Assembly: GCA_002403855.1 (NCBI GenBank)
Contig: DHIO01000048.1
Coordinates: forward strand, 68,665-86,818
Direction: 5' to 3'
Length of the DNA: 18,154 bases
From: Acidimicrobiia bacterium UBA4744
GTDB lineage: Bacteria > Actinomycetota > Acidimicrobiia > Spongiisociales > UBA4744
A program made the translations under genes and the position numbers. A model generated the notes under the pieces. That model ran no database searches, was not told the DNA's origin, and saw only the letters and a list, made by a program, of their open reading frames with translations. Positions 1-6,982 of this stretch are shown here, in pieces (position 1 is the first letter of the stretch; each line of letters starts with the position of its first letter).

Positions 1-1493
1 ACGACTACCTCCCGCTGGATGGTGTAGTCGCCGATGTTCAACTCAATCCAGGCACCGATGGCGTTCCGGTTCGGCCCCGATTGCTCCAGTTGCAGGGCGA
101 TCCAGTTTCCCATGGGGGCGGGTTCGGCGGCGTCACCCCATCCGACGTTTCGCCGCAGGGTGACGTTCTGGCGACGGTTCACCTCGACCAGATCCAGCAT
201 CCCGTCCAGGTTGAAATCAACCAGGGCTGCGCCGCGGGTCCGATCGAAGTTGAGGATGCCGGCCGCTTCGGCCCCTTCGACAAAGGTTCCGTCCGGTTGA
301 CCCAGAAGGAGATTGTTGGGGTCTTCGGCCGCGTAGTCGGGCATTGCCTCGACGTTGCCCTTGGAGATGAAGAGGTCGATGAACCCGTCGTTGTTGACAT
401 CCTGGAACTCCGGATGCCACGCAGTGGACGGGTACACCTGGTTGGCGGTGAAGGGACGGTGGGCGGTGACGCCGCGCCGGATGGCGAGGTCCGAGTAGCT
501 GGGCCGGTCGGCCCCTTCGCTCAGACTCTGGAGCTTGTTATCGCCCTGACTGGTCAGGAACACCTCGGGCAGGCCATCCCCGGTCACGTCGAAGCTGGCG
601 ATTCCCATCCCCCAAATCTGCATCTTCTTCCAACCTTCTTCGCGGGTATACAGACGGGGCGGTTCGCCGTCGGCAATGCGCCAGAGCTGCTCCTCGCCGT
701 CGCGGTAGTAGTGCTTGTCGTTGGTCATTCGCAGATCCCCGCGACCCGACCGGTCCCAGTCGCTGAAGAGGATCGACAGGGTGCACCACCCCGGCGCTAG
801 GGGAACGGGAGCCGCATAGCTTGCTCCGTTCTCGCGGGGCCTCATCAGGACGTTGTCCGAACAGGTTCCCGTCCGCCCGTTCGTTTCGTCCAGGGCGACG
901 TAGTTGCCGAACGCCAGGGTCGGGAGGATGCCGCCGTTCTCCCACTTGGCACTGAAGGCGGCCGTCCACTCGTCGCCGCCCTCAACTCCCCACGTTTCAT
1001 TGGCGCGGTCGAAGCGGCAGTCGCCGAGCCCCCGCAAGAGCACGTTCTCGCCCACGCGCAGGACTGCCAGATCCGTCCGTCCGTCGGCGTCGACGTCGAG
1101 CGGGTAGGCGCCGGATACTTCGGTGAGGCGGGTCGCAGGCTCGAGCACGTGGGTGAAACGCAGTGCGCCTCCGAGGGGGCTGTCGTTGCGATACAAGGAG
1201 GCAGGCTCGACACCGCCGGCGAAGTAGAGGTCGGGTTTCCCGTCGTCGTTGCAGTCGAAGACGGCGACGCCCCCTCCGACGAAGAACGTCCACTCGCCTT
1301 CGTACGTGTGATCGATTCCGGCGCCGACCGCTTCCTCCACGTAGCGGGGCGGATCCAGTGCCTCGTCCGGCGCCCTCGACCCGAGCAGCGACGGGGCCAG
1401 CCAGATTGCCAGCGCCGCCACGAGCACCGTCGCTCCGCCGGCCAATACCCATCCCCTCCGCGCCCGCCTCTGGTCTGGGGCCGGCTCAGCCAT
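1..1493 (-). CDS. CRTAC1/UnbV-type VCBS (FG-GAP) propeller protein, membrane-anchored, 3' end beyond window
   Basis: The frame is open from an ATG at 1493 to the window edge, giving 497 visible residues with no stop. The N-terminus has a basic stretch (RRARRG) and a hydrophobic segment at about residues 15-33, so it is a signal anchor or uncleaved signal peptide. At least six calcium-loop-like VCBS/FG-GAP motifs follow: DCNDDGKPDL (80-89), DVDADGRTDL (133-142), SDWDRSGRGDL (244-254), FDVTGDGLPE (301-310), DVNNDGFIDL (365-374) and DFNLDGMLDL (427-436). The last visible part (from about 462, GNWIALQLEQSG...NAIGAWI) matches the ASPIC/UnbV domain that ends CRTAC1-family proteins. The ATG overlaps the upstream haloperoxidase stop by 8 bases, so the two are probably co-transcribed and translationally coupled. 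Function is unknown; an extracytoplasmic beta-propeller binding or adhesion role is inference. The family call is firm. Confidence 0.9.
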   Translation of the reverse strand, partial: MAEPAPDQRRARRGWVLAGGATVLVAALAIWLAPSLLGSRAPDEALDPPRYVEEAVGAGIDHTYEGEWTFFVGGGVAVFDCNDDGKPDLYFAGGVEPASLYRNDSPLGGALRFTHVLEPATRLTEVSGAYPLDVDADGRTDLAVLRVGENVLLRGLGDCRFDRANETWGVEGGDEWTAAFSAKWENGGILPTLAFGNYVALDETNGRTGTCSDNVLMRPRENGASYAAPVPLAPGWCTLSILFSDWDRSGRGDLRMTNDKHYYRDGEEQLWRIADGEPPRLYTREEGWKKMQIWGMGIASFDVTGDGLPEVFLTSQGDNKLQSLSEGADRPSYSDLAIRRGVTAHRPFTANQVYPSTAWHPEFQDVNNDGFIDLFISKGNVEAMPDYAAEDPNNLLLGQPDGTFVEGAEAAGILNFDRTRGAALVDFNLDGMLDLVEVNRRQNVTLRRNVGWGDAAEPAPMGNWIALQLEQSGPNRNAIGAWIELNIGDYTIQREVV

Positions 1494-3360
1494 CGGCAGG
1501 GTTGCCGTAGTAGTGACGGGCCATCTCCCAGGCGGCCCGACCGATTTCTGCGCCCATCACCCGGCCCGCAAAGTCGTCGGCCCGGACGTGGATTCCCCCG
1601 TACAGCCGAGAAACGCCTGCTTGATCCGCCGCGTCGGCGTAGGTGGCCCACTGGAGCACAACGTCGGTCTCGGGCCCCGCCTCGAACTCGAGCGAACCGG
1701 CGGGAATCGTCCACTCGCCCAGACCCCCGGGGAAATACTCACTGCCCGTCATGGCTGCCAGTACCTCGGCCGATGCCCGGCTGAACGTGCTGTGCCCCGA
1801 CACATACCCGGCGAAGGATGGTGTTACGAAGGTGGGTGCCTGGTAGGGGACCCACTCGGTCGCCAGGATCCAGTCGACCCCGCCCGTTCCGGACTCCGGG
1901 TCCGTCGGACTGCCGGCGTAGGCGCGCACGGCGATCTCGCCCTCATGACCTCCGAGGGCTTCGTGACGCTCGCCGGGAGCAGTGCTGGCGACGGTGATGA
2001 CCTGGACGAGATTAGGCACCAGCGGGAGTCCGTCCCGGTGGTACGAAGCGCCATCCGGATCGCTGGACTGGCCCAGCCCCCCCATGTAGCGGATCATCGA
2101 GATCGGGCGGATGTAGTCGTAGTGGCCTTTGGTCCCCCAGGCGGCGACGGCCGCGTCGTGATTGGCTCCGTTGAGGGCGAGGTAGAGCTTCACATCCCAC
2201 TCGAGTCGGTCGACGATCGAGCCGCCTCCGATTCTGAGATCCGGGGAGAGGAGATCGGAGACGGTGTTGGCAATGGTGTTCCAGTGGCCGGGAGGGGTTT
2301 CAGAGTCCGGGCCGTCGGCCCAGAACTCGGCGACTACCCGTCCGAAGTCGGCCTCGTTGACCATATTCGGCCGGTACGGGGCGCCGGTCGCAGGATTGTC
2401 CGGGTAGCCGGCGCCGTCGTTGGTGCCGAGCGGGCTGGCTCCGATCGTTCCCGGCGAGCCGTCGATCGAGACCCCGGCGGCCGGGTCCAGCAGGCTGCTG
2501 TAGCGGAGCACTTCGACCACTGCCTCCTTGTAGGCCTGATCGGACGACGGGTCTCCCAGATAGGGAGGGTCACCGGGATCGATCGGCATGCCGAGCGGAC
2601 CCGGGTCGGGCAGCGCGAATCCCGTCACGTAGCCCCAGTGGGGGTCGATGAACTCCTGAACGGCGTTCTCCACCAGGATCCCGTTTTGCGAGATCATCTC
2701 CTCGATCTGCAGCGGCTGCCAGCGGTTTGGATCGATCAAGGAGGTTCCCGGCAAATCCACGACGAGGGGAGGGTTGACCGGCGCGTAATCAGGATCGACG
2801 TAGCCCTCGGCTTCGTTCGACCCGTCCTCCATCCCGGCTTCCAGCACCACCCGGGCGATCCGGTTGCCGAGCGCCGCCGGCGAGTCGCCCTCCACGGTCA
2901 TCACGTCGATCGGATAACAGAGCGCTTCCATCAGACCATCGAATTCGGTGATCGAGTCGACGGCCCCGACCGAGTCGAGGTAGCGAGCCTCCAGCACCCG
3001 AAAGGCCGCATAGCTGATCGCCTCGTCGCGGGCGGCGGCCGGATCCGGGGCCGTGTGCTTCTCGTCGACGAAGACGCCCTCGGCGTTCGGGTCGAAGGCG
3101 GCCCACGCGTCCCACATGGCCGCCGAGGTGTGGAACAGATTCCGGGCATGGACGGTCGGGGCCGGAACGTCACGGCGGATGGCATCGAGCAAGGCCTCGT
3201 TCCAGCGGCGTGCCACCGTCCACCCAGGATGGTCGGCGATCGGAGGGCAGGCCGGGTCGGGTGACCATACGCCGGCGAGCGCGAGTCCGCTTGCGGTCAG
3301 GCCCGCCAGCATCAACACGCCGAACAGCAGTATCAAACGTTTCAGTCGGGTGGACGGCAT
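1486..3360 (-). CDS. Secreted vanadium-dependent haloperoxidase-like protein (PAP2 superfamily)
   Basis: A 624-residue protein starts at the ATG at 3360. This start is chosen because a typical signal peptide (MPSTRLKRLILLFGVLMLAG) begins there; an in-frame extension to 3507 is rich in Arg/Pro and looks non-coding. No good ribosome site is visible (GGGAG lies about 19 bases upstream). All expected vanadate-pocket residues can be seen: Lys411 and Arg418 in KGHYDYIRP, Ser521-Gly522-His523 in YVSGHSTFS, Arg585 and His591 in RLYGGIH, with Asp595 following. Family members either oxidise halides with hydrogen peroxide or act as acid phosphatases; the sequence alone does not decide which. The active-site half is C-terminal, after about 400 helix-rich residues, as in bacterial vanadium haloperoxidase relatives. 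The protein is predicted to be exported, and its stop overlaps the start of the propeller gene downstream. Confidence 0.9.
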   Translation of the reverse strand: MPSTRLKRLILLFGVLMLAGLTASGLALAGVWSPDPACPPIADHPGWTVARRWNEALLDAIRRDVPAPTVHARNLFHTSAAMWDAWAAFDPNAEGVFVDEKHTAPDPAAARDEAISYAAFRVLEARYLDSVGAVDSITEFDGLMEALCYPIDVMTVEGDSPAALGNRIARVVLEAGMEDGSNEAEGYVDPDYAPVNPPLVVDLPGTSLIDPNRWQPLQIEEMISQNGILVENAVQEFIDPHWGYVTGFALPDPGPLGMPIDPGDPPYLGDPSSDQAYKEAVVEVLRYSSLLDPAAGVSIDGSPGTIGASPLGTNDGAGYPDNPATGAPYRPNMVNEADFGRVVAEFWADGPDSETPPGHWNTIANTVSDLLSPDLRIGGGSIVDRLEWDVKLYLALNGANHDAAVAAWGTKGHYDYIRPISMIRYMGGLGQSSDPDGASYHRDGLPLVPNLVQVITVASTAPGERHEALGGHEGEIAVRAYAGSPTDPESGTGGVDWILATEWVPYQAPTFVTPSFAGYVSGHSTFSRASAEVLAAMTGSEYFPGGLGEWTIPAGSLEFEAGPETDVVLQWATYADAADQAGVSRLYGGIHVRADDFAGRVMGAEIGRAAWEMARHYYGNPADG

Positions 3361-3418
3361 GGGTCGGTTCTTTCGACGTCTCCCAGAGGTGAGCCGGGGC
3401 TCGAGACGTTGGTCGGCA

Positions 3419-3433
3419 AGGAAGCCGCTTCCT
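3419..3433. repeat. Inverted repeat AGGAAGC-C-GCTTCCT
   Basis: Perfect 7-base arms surround a single central base. It lies about 60 bases upstream of the haloperoxidase ATG and 160 bases upstream of xylF. The odd-length dyad is compatible with a regulator dimer site, more likely for the haloperoxidase promoter by position. No regulator is assigned. Confidence 0.4.
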
Positions 3434-3480
3434 CGCCGCGTGGGATCATGGATCGTAGCACGGGGGTTTCCAGACCGGAC

Positions 3481-3490
3481 ATTCGCGAAT
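3481..3490. repeat. Perfect palindrome ATTCGCGAAT, possible operator
   Basis: A 10-base perfect palindrome ending three bases before the candidate -35 element of the xylF promoter. The position suits an activator or repressor half of a control site. It is short and could occur by chance. Confidence 0.3.
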
Positions 3491-3493
3491 CGC

Positions 3494-3522
3494 TTGCAGA
3501 CTGGCAAATAGGGCCTTACAGT
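3494..3522 (+). promoter_or_regulatory. Candidate promoter for xylFHG (TTGCAG-17-TACAGT)
   Basis: The -35-like TTGCAG (3494-3499) and -10-like TACAGT (3517-3522) are separated by exactly 17 bases. The -10 matches the TATAAT consensus at four of six positions and the -35 matches at three. Transcription would start near 3529, giving a leader of about 50 bases before the xylF ATG. Such patterns are weak predictors in high-GC actinobacteria. Confidence 0.35.
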
Positions 3523-3536
3523 GTTGCGCCGCAGCG

Positions 3537-3557
3537 CACATTCACGTGCGTGATGTG
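3537..3557 (+). promoter_or_regulatory. Imperfect inverted repeat in the xylF leader (operator or mRNA hairpin)
   Basis: CACATTCACG and CGTGATGTG flank a TG centre; the arms pair fully apart from one bulged T. The dyad sits just after the likely transcription start and eight bases before the GGAGG ribosome site at 3566-3570. That is where a sugar-responsive repressor of the LacI or ROK type would block transcription, though an RNA hairpin is equally possible. A second short dyad (TGCGC-CGCA-GCGCA) lies next to it at 3525-3538. Confidence 0.4.
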
Positions 3558-3579
3558 TATCCCATGGAGGAAACCAAGC

Positions 3580-4725
3580 ATGAGACTACGGACCAAGTTG
3601 CTGGTCTTGGTGGCCGTACTGGCGATGATCGCCGCGGCCTGTGGCGATAGCGCCGAGGAAGAGACCACAACTACGACGGCCGCCGCCGAGGAAGAAACGA
3701 CCACCACTACCGCGGCCGCCGAAGAGACGACGACTACAACCGAAGCAATGGAAGACGAGCTGATCGTCGGTGTTTCCTGGAACAACTACAACGAGGAGCG
3801 TTGGGCCAAGTCCGACGAGCCGGCCATCATCGGCGCACTCGACGCGGCGGGTGTGACCTACATCTCGACCGATGCCGGGTCATCTGCCGAGCAGCAGCTG
3901 GCCGACGTTGAGAACCTGATTTCTCAGGGAGCCAACGCGCTGATCATCCTCGCCCAGGACGGCACCGCCATCAAGCCGGCGGTAGCAGCTGCCCTCGAGC
4001 AGGGGGTGCCGGTGATCGCCTACGACCGTCTGATCGAGGATCCGGGAGCGCTCTACATCACGTTCGACAACGTCGAGGTGGGTCGGATGCAAGCCCGGGT
4101 CATCTACGACCTGGTGCCCGCGGGCAACTACGTGTTCATCAAGGGCAACCAGGCCGATGCCAACGCCGACTTCCTGCGAGGCGGCCAGCAGGAGATCCTG
4201 CAGGAAGCCATCGATGCCGGCGACATCGTCAATGTGGGTGAGTCCTACACGGACAACTGGGACCCGGCCGTCGCTCAGACCAACATGGAACAGTTCCTTA
4301 CCCAGAACAACAACGAGGTCGATGCAGTGGTCGCCTCCAACGACGGCATGGCCGGCGGCGTGGTCGCCGCCCTGGCCGCTCAGGGTCTGGACGGCATCGT
4401 GCCGGTATCCGGTCAGGACGGCGATGCGGCCGCCCTCAACCGGGTCGCGCTCGGCACCCAAGCCGTTTCCGTGTGGAAGGATGCCCGGGAACTCGGCAGG
4501 GCGGCCGGGGAAGCCGCCGTGGAGCTCGCCTTGGGCGCGGCCCTCGGGGACGTGTCCGGCACGGTGATGTTCGATTCACCGGGCGGAAACTCCATGACTT
4601 CGATCCTCCTGGCACCGATCCCGATTACCCAGGAAAACCTGGACATCGTGCTCGACGCGGGTTGGATCGACGACGCAACGCTCTGCCAGAACGTGCCGTC
4701 CGGCACGGTGGATGCCTGCCCGTAA
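3580..4725 (+). CDS. xylF: Xylose-type ABC transporter substrate-binding lipoprotein
   Basis: A 381-residue lipoprotein. The ATG at 3580 is preceded by GGAGG at 9 bases. The signal peptide ends in a lipobox (IAAAC) with lipidated Cys21, so the protein should be tethered to the outer face of the membrane. A low-complexity Glu/Thr/Ala linker (26-57) precedes the sugar-binding fold. The mature domain follows XylF closely: WNNYNEERWAKS near the start, ADVENLISQGANALII, VPVIAYDRLI, ITFDNVEVGRMQA, NYVFIKGNQADANA, NNEVDAVVASNDGMAGG, and VPVSGQDGDAAALNR. These match the D-xylose branch of periplasmic binding protein family 4 better than ribose or galactose binders. The permease, ATPase and convergent xylose isomerase support D-xylose as ligand; related pentoses are not excluded. 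Confidence 0.9.
   Translation: MRLRTKLLVLVAVLAMIAAACGDSAEEETTTTTAAAEEETTTTTAAAEETTTTTEAMEDELIVGVSWNNYNEERWAKSDEPAIIGALDAAGVTYISTDAGSSAEQQLADVENLISQGANALIILAQDGTAIKPAVAAALEQGVPVIAYDRLIEDPGALYITFDNVEVGRMQARVIYDLVPAGNYVFIKGNQADANADFLRGGQQEILQEAIDAGDIVNVGESYTDNWDPAVAQTNMEQFLTQNNNEVDAVVASNDGMAGGVVAALAAQGLDGIVPVSGQDGDAAALNRVALGTQAVSVWKDARELGRAAGEAAVELALGAALGDVSGTVMFDSPGGNSMTSILLAPIPITQENLDIVLDAGWIDDATLCQNVPSGTVDACP
3655..3747 (+). repeat. Imperfect tandem repeat coding the Glu/Thr/Ala linker of XylF
   Basis: Three copies of an 11-residue unit (EEE, five Thr, three Ala) form residues 26-56 directly after the lipid anchor. The codons differ between copies, so the protein composition rather than the DNA is conserved. 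It is a flexible tether of the sort common in actinobacterial, especially acidimicrobial, binding lipoproteins. Confidence 0.8.
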
Positions 4726-4760
4726 GACTGAAGACGAGCCAAATCGAGTGACTAATGCGT

Positions 4761-4790
4761 CTGCACCCCCGGTGGAAACCGGGGGTGCAG
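4761..4790 (+). promoter_or_regulatory. Strong intergenic hairpin between xylF and xylH
   Basis: CTGCACCCCCGGT and ACCGGGGGTGCAG pair perfectly over 13 bases, closing a GGAA loop that fits the stable GNRA class. No T-run follows (TCGCGCTACT), so it is not a classic Rho-independent terminator. It lies in the 99-base gap between the binding-protein and permease genes. In sugar operons, hairpins at this point protect the upstream mRNA or attenuate read-through, so the binding protein is made in excess over the membrane parts. That role is inferred here. Confidence 0.8.
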
Positions 4791-4824
4791 TCGCGCTACT
4801 CTGCCGATCTAGAGGTCGAGACAA

Positions 4825-6150
4825 TTGACTGACACCACCCAAGATCTGACCACGAGCTCGACGCCGGAAGGCGGCGGAGACCGGGAAGGGCGCTCGATCT
4901 TCTCCCTGCTCCGCAAGGCGGAGATCGACACCCGGCTGTTCGGCATGATCATGGCGTTGCTGGTCCTGTGGGTCGGCTTCCACATCATGTCCGGCGGCAC
5001 GTTCCTGACCCCTCGCAACCTCTGGAACCTGTCGGTCCAGACTGCGGCGGTGGCAATCATGGCCACCGGGATGGTGCTGGTCATCGTCTCGCGCAACATC
5101 GATCTCTCGGTCGGGTCGATGCTGGCTGTGGTCGGCATGGGCATGGCCTTGCTGCAGGCCGAAATCCTGCCCGACCTGATCGGCTTCGATCATTGGGCAA
5201 CCTGGATCATCGCTCTGGCGGCCGGCCTGGTCATGGGAGCCGTGATCGGTGGTTTTCAAGGCGCCATCGTTGCGTACGTTGGTGTGCCGTCCTTCATCGT
5301 GACCCTGGGCGGGTTACTGGTCTGGCGAGGGGTGGCATGGGCCATGGCGAGTGGTCGCACTATCGCTCCTATGGACTCGACCTTCCAGCTGCTCGGCGGC
5401 GGTTCACGCGGCACCATCGGCGCAACCTGGAGCTGGATCGTGGGGATCGTGGCCTGTGTGGCGATCATCGTCGGGCTGGTCAATCGCCGCCGGCAGAGAA
5501 GCAAGTACGGGTTCACCCTGCGTCCGAAATGGGCCGAAGTTGCCCTAGGCGCCTTCGCCTGTCTGGCAGTTCTGGGGGCGGTGTGGGTGATCAACAGCTA
5601 TCCCATGCCGGAGCGGCTGGCCATGCAGTATGCCGAAGAGCGCGGCCTCGTCTGGCCGGAGGAGGGTCTGATCATCCCGCTCGGCATAGCCATCCCCGTC
5701 ATTCTCGCCCTCGCCGTGGCGCTGGCAATGAACTTCATTGCGACCCGGCGCCGATTCGGCCGCTACGTGTTCGCCATCGGCGGCAACCCGGAGGCGGCCG
5801 AGTTGGGCGGCATCAAGACTCGTTTCACCATCGTCAAGACCTTTGCCCTGATGGGCGTCCTCGTGGCACTCGCCGCAGCAGTACAGACGGCCCGTCTCAA
5901 CGCGGCGGTCAGTGGCCTGGGTACTCTGACTGAGCTCTACGTGATCGCCGCGGCCGTCATCGGTGGGACTTCCCTGGCCGGCGGGATAGGGACGATTGCC
6001 GGAGCGGTGCTCGGGGCGCTGGTGATGCAGTCACTTCAATCGGGCATGGTGTTGATGGGAGTCGACGCACCCCTGCAGGACATCGTGGTGGGCGTCGTGC
6101 TGGTGATCGCGGTAGCCATCGACACCTTCTATCGGCGAAGGGCAACCTAG
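4825..6150 (+). CDS. xylH: Xylose-type ABC transporter permease
   Basis: A 441-residue polytopic membrane protein. The TTG at 4825 is preferred because AGAGG lies 9 bases upstream and the next in-frame ATG (about residue 42) would cut into the first membrane helix. Family motifs are TFLTPRNLWNLSVQTAAVAI, IDLSVGSMLAVVGMGMALL, VAYVGVPSFIVTLGG, RFGRYVFAIGGNPEAAELGG and AAVIGGTSLAGGIGTIAGA, all typical of the XylH/RbsC family and closest to XylH. About ten membrane helices are expected. It is longer than E. coli XylH (393) through a hydrophilic N-terminus of about 35 residues and an extra loop at roughly 255-280 (INSYPMPERLAMQYAEERG). Its stop is two bases before the ATPase start, so these two are coupled. 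Confidence 0.9.
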   Translation: MTDTTQDLTTSSTPEGGGDREGRSIFSLLRKAEIDTRLFGMIMALLVLWVGFHIMSGGTFLTPRNLWNLSVQTAAVAIMATGMVLVIVSRNIDLSVGSMLAVVGMGMALLQAEILPDLIGFDHWATWIIALAAGLVMGAVIGGFQGAIVAYVGVPSFIVTLGGLLVWRGVAWAMASGRTIAPMDSTFQLLGGGSRGTIGATWSWIVGIVACVAIIVGLVNRRRQRSKYGFTLRPKWAEVALGAFACLAVLGAVWVINSYPMPERLAMQYAEERGLVWPEEGLIIPLGIAIPVILALAVALAMNFIATRRRFGRYVFAIGGNPEAAELGGIKTRFTIVKTFALMGVLVALAAAVQTARLNAAVSGLGTLTELYVIAAAVIGGTSLAGGIGTIAGAVLGALVMQSLQSGMVLMGVDAPLQDIVVGVVLVIAVAIDTFYRRRAT

Positions 6151-6152
6151 CA

Positions 6153-6944
6153 ATGACTCAAGTCATGAATGACCGAACTCCGTTGGTTCAGATGAGGAAC
6201 ATGAGCGTTGCCTTCGGTGGTGTACACGCCGTTGACGACGTCACGGTCGACCTCTACGGAGGTGAGGTGGTCGCGCTCGTCGGTGGCAACGGTGCCGGGA
6301 AGACGACGCTCATCAAGACCCTCTCGGGAGCCCATCCCGCAGACTCTGGGGAGATCTACATCGACGGCAAACTCGCCTCGATCGACAATCCCAGGGATGC
6401 CAAGGAGTACGGAATCGAGACGATCTATCAGACGCTCGCCCTGGCGGAGAACATCGACGCTCCGGCCAACATGTTCCTAGGACGCGAGCTGAAGACCCGC
6501 TGGGGGACTCTCGACGAGGCGGCCATGGAGGACGCCACCCGCAAGGTAATGGGGCGTCTCAACCCGAAGTTTCTGAACTTCAAAACCCCGGTCAATTCCC
6601 TGTCGGGTGGTCAGCGACAGTCCGTCGCCATAGCCCGGACCGTCCATTTCAACGCCCGGATCCTGATCATGGACGAGCCGACTGCGGCGCTCGGCCCGGC
6701 CGAGACTGCCCAGGTAGCGGAGTTGATCAAGCAGCTCAAGGCGGAAGGCATCGGCATCTTCCTGATCAGCCACGACATCCACGACGTGTTCGACCTGGCC
6801 GATCGGATCAGCGTCATGCTCCAGGGCCAGCTGGTCGGCACCGTGAACAAAGAGGACGTGACGATGGACGAGGTTCTCGGCATGATCATCATCGGCAAGC
6901 TGCCCAGCGAAGTGACCGAGACGGAACTCGAAACCCTCCACTGA
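6153..6944 (+). CDS. xylG: Half-length sugar ABC transporter ATPase (FrcA-like, role of XylG)
   Basis: A 263-residue cytoplasmic ATPase with one complete nucleotide-binding domain: Walker A GGNGAGKT (44-51), Q-loop Gln93 in IYQTLALAEN, signature LSGGQ (150-154), Walker B LIMDEP (171-176) and H-loop His207 in LISHD. E. coli XylG, RbsA and AraG carry two fused domains of about 500 residues; this protein has one and resembles rhizobial FrcA, so it should work as a homodimer. It begins two bases after the xylH stop. An alternative ATG lies at 6165, but the first has GAAGGG about 10 bases upstream. No second ATPase half is found nearby. It energises pentose import through XylF/XylH; substrate assignment rests on those partners. 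Confidence 0.9.
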   Translation: MTQVMNDRTPLVQMRNMSVAFGGVHAVDDVTVDLYGGEVVALVGGNGAGKTTLIKTLSGAHPADSGEIYIDGKLASIDNPRDAKEYGIETIYQTLALAENIDAPANMFLGRELKTRWGTLDEAAMEDATRKVMGRLNPKFLNFKTPVNSLSGGQRQSVAIARTVHFNARILIMDEPTAALGPAETAQVAELIKQLKAEGIGIFLISHDIHDVFDLADRISVMLQGQLVGTVNKEDVTMDEVLGMIIIGKLPSEVTETELETLH

Positions 6945-6982
6945 GCCCAGGTCTTGTCGGATCTGGGAGCCGACTCCAACGG

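Larger units (their letters stand above)
3361..3579. promoter_or_regulatory. Divergent control region between haloperoxidase and xylF
   Basis: This 219-base stretch separates two genes read outward from it, so it must carry both promoters unless one is far away. It contains three inverted repeats and one plausible sigma-70-type promoter for xylF, listed separately. No small open frame with a ribosome site or family match was found here. On the minus strand no convincing -35/-10 pair for the haloperoxidase gene was seen; TACGAT (read in the haloperoxidase direction, about 100 bases upstream of its ATG) is a weak -10 candidate. Confidence 0.6.

Noticed and set aside
1513..3264. Long plus-strand open frame (583 codons) opposite the haloperoxidase gene
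   Set aside because: Composition is Arg/Gly/Val/Asp-rich without family motifs; it is the antisense shadow of a gene with complete catalytic motifs on the minus strand.
3361..3507. N-terminal extension of the haloperoxidase to an upstream start at 3507
   Set aside because: It would bury the signal peptide behind 49 Arg/Pro-rich residues and cover most of the divergent control region.
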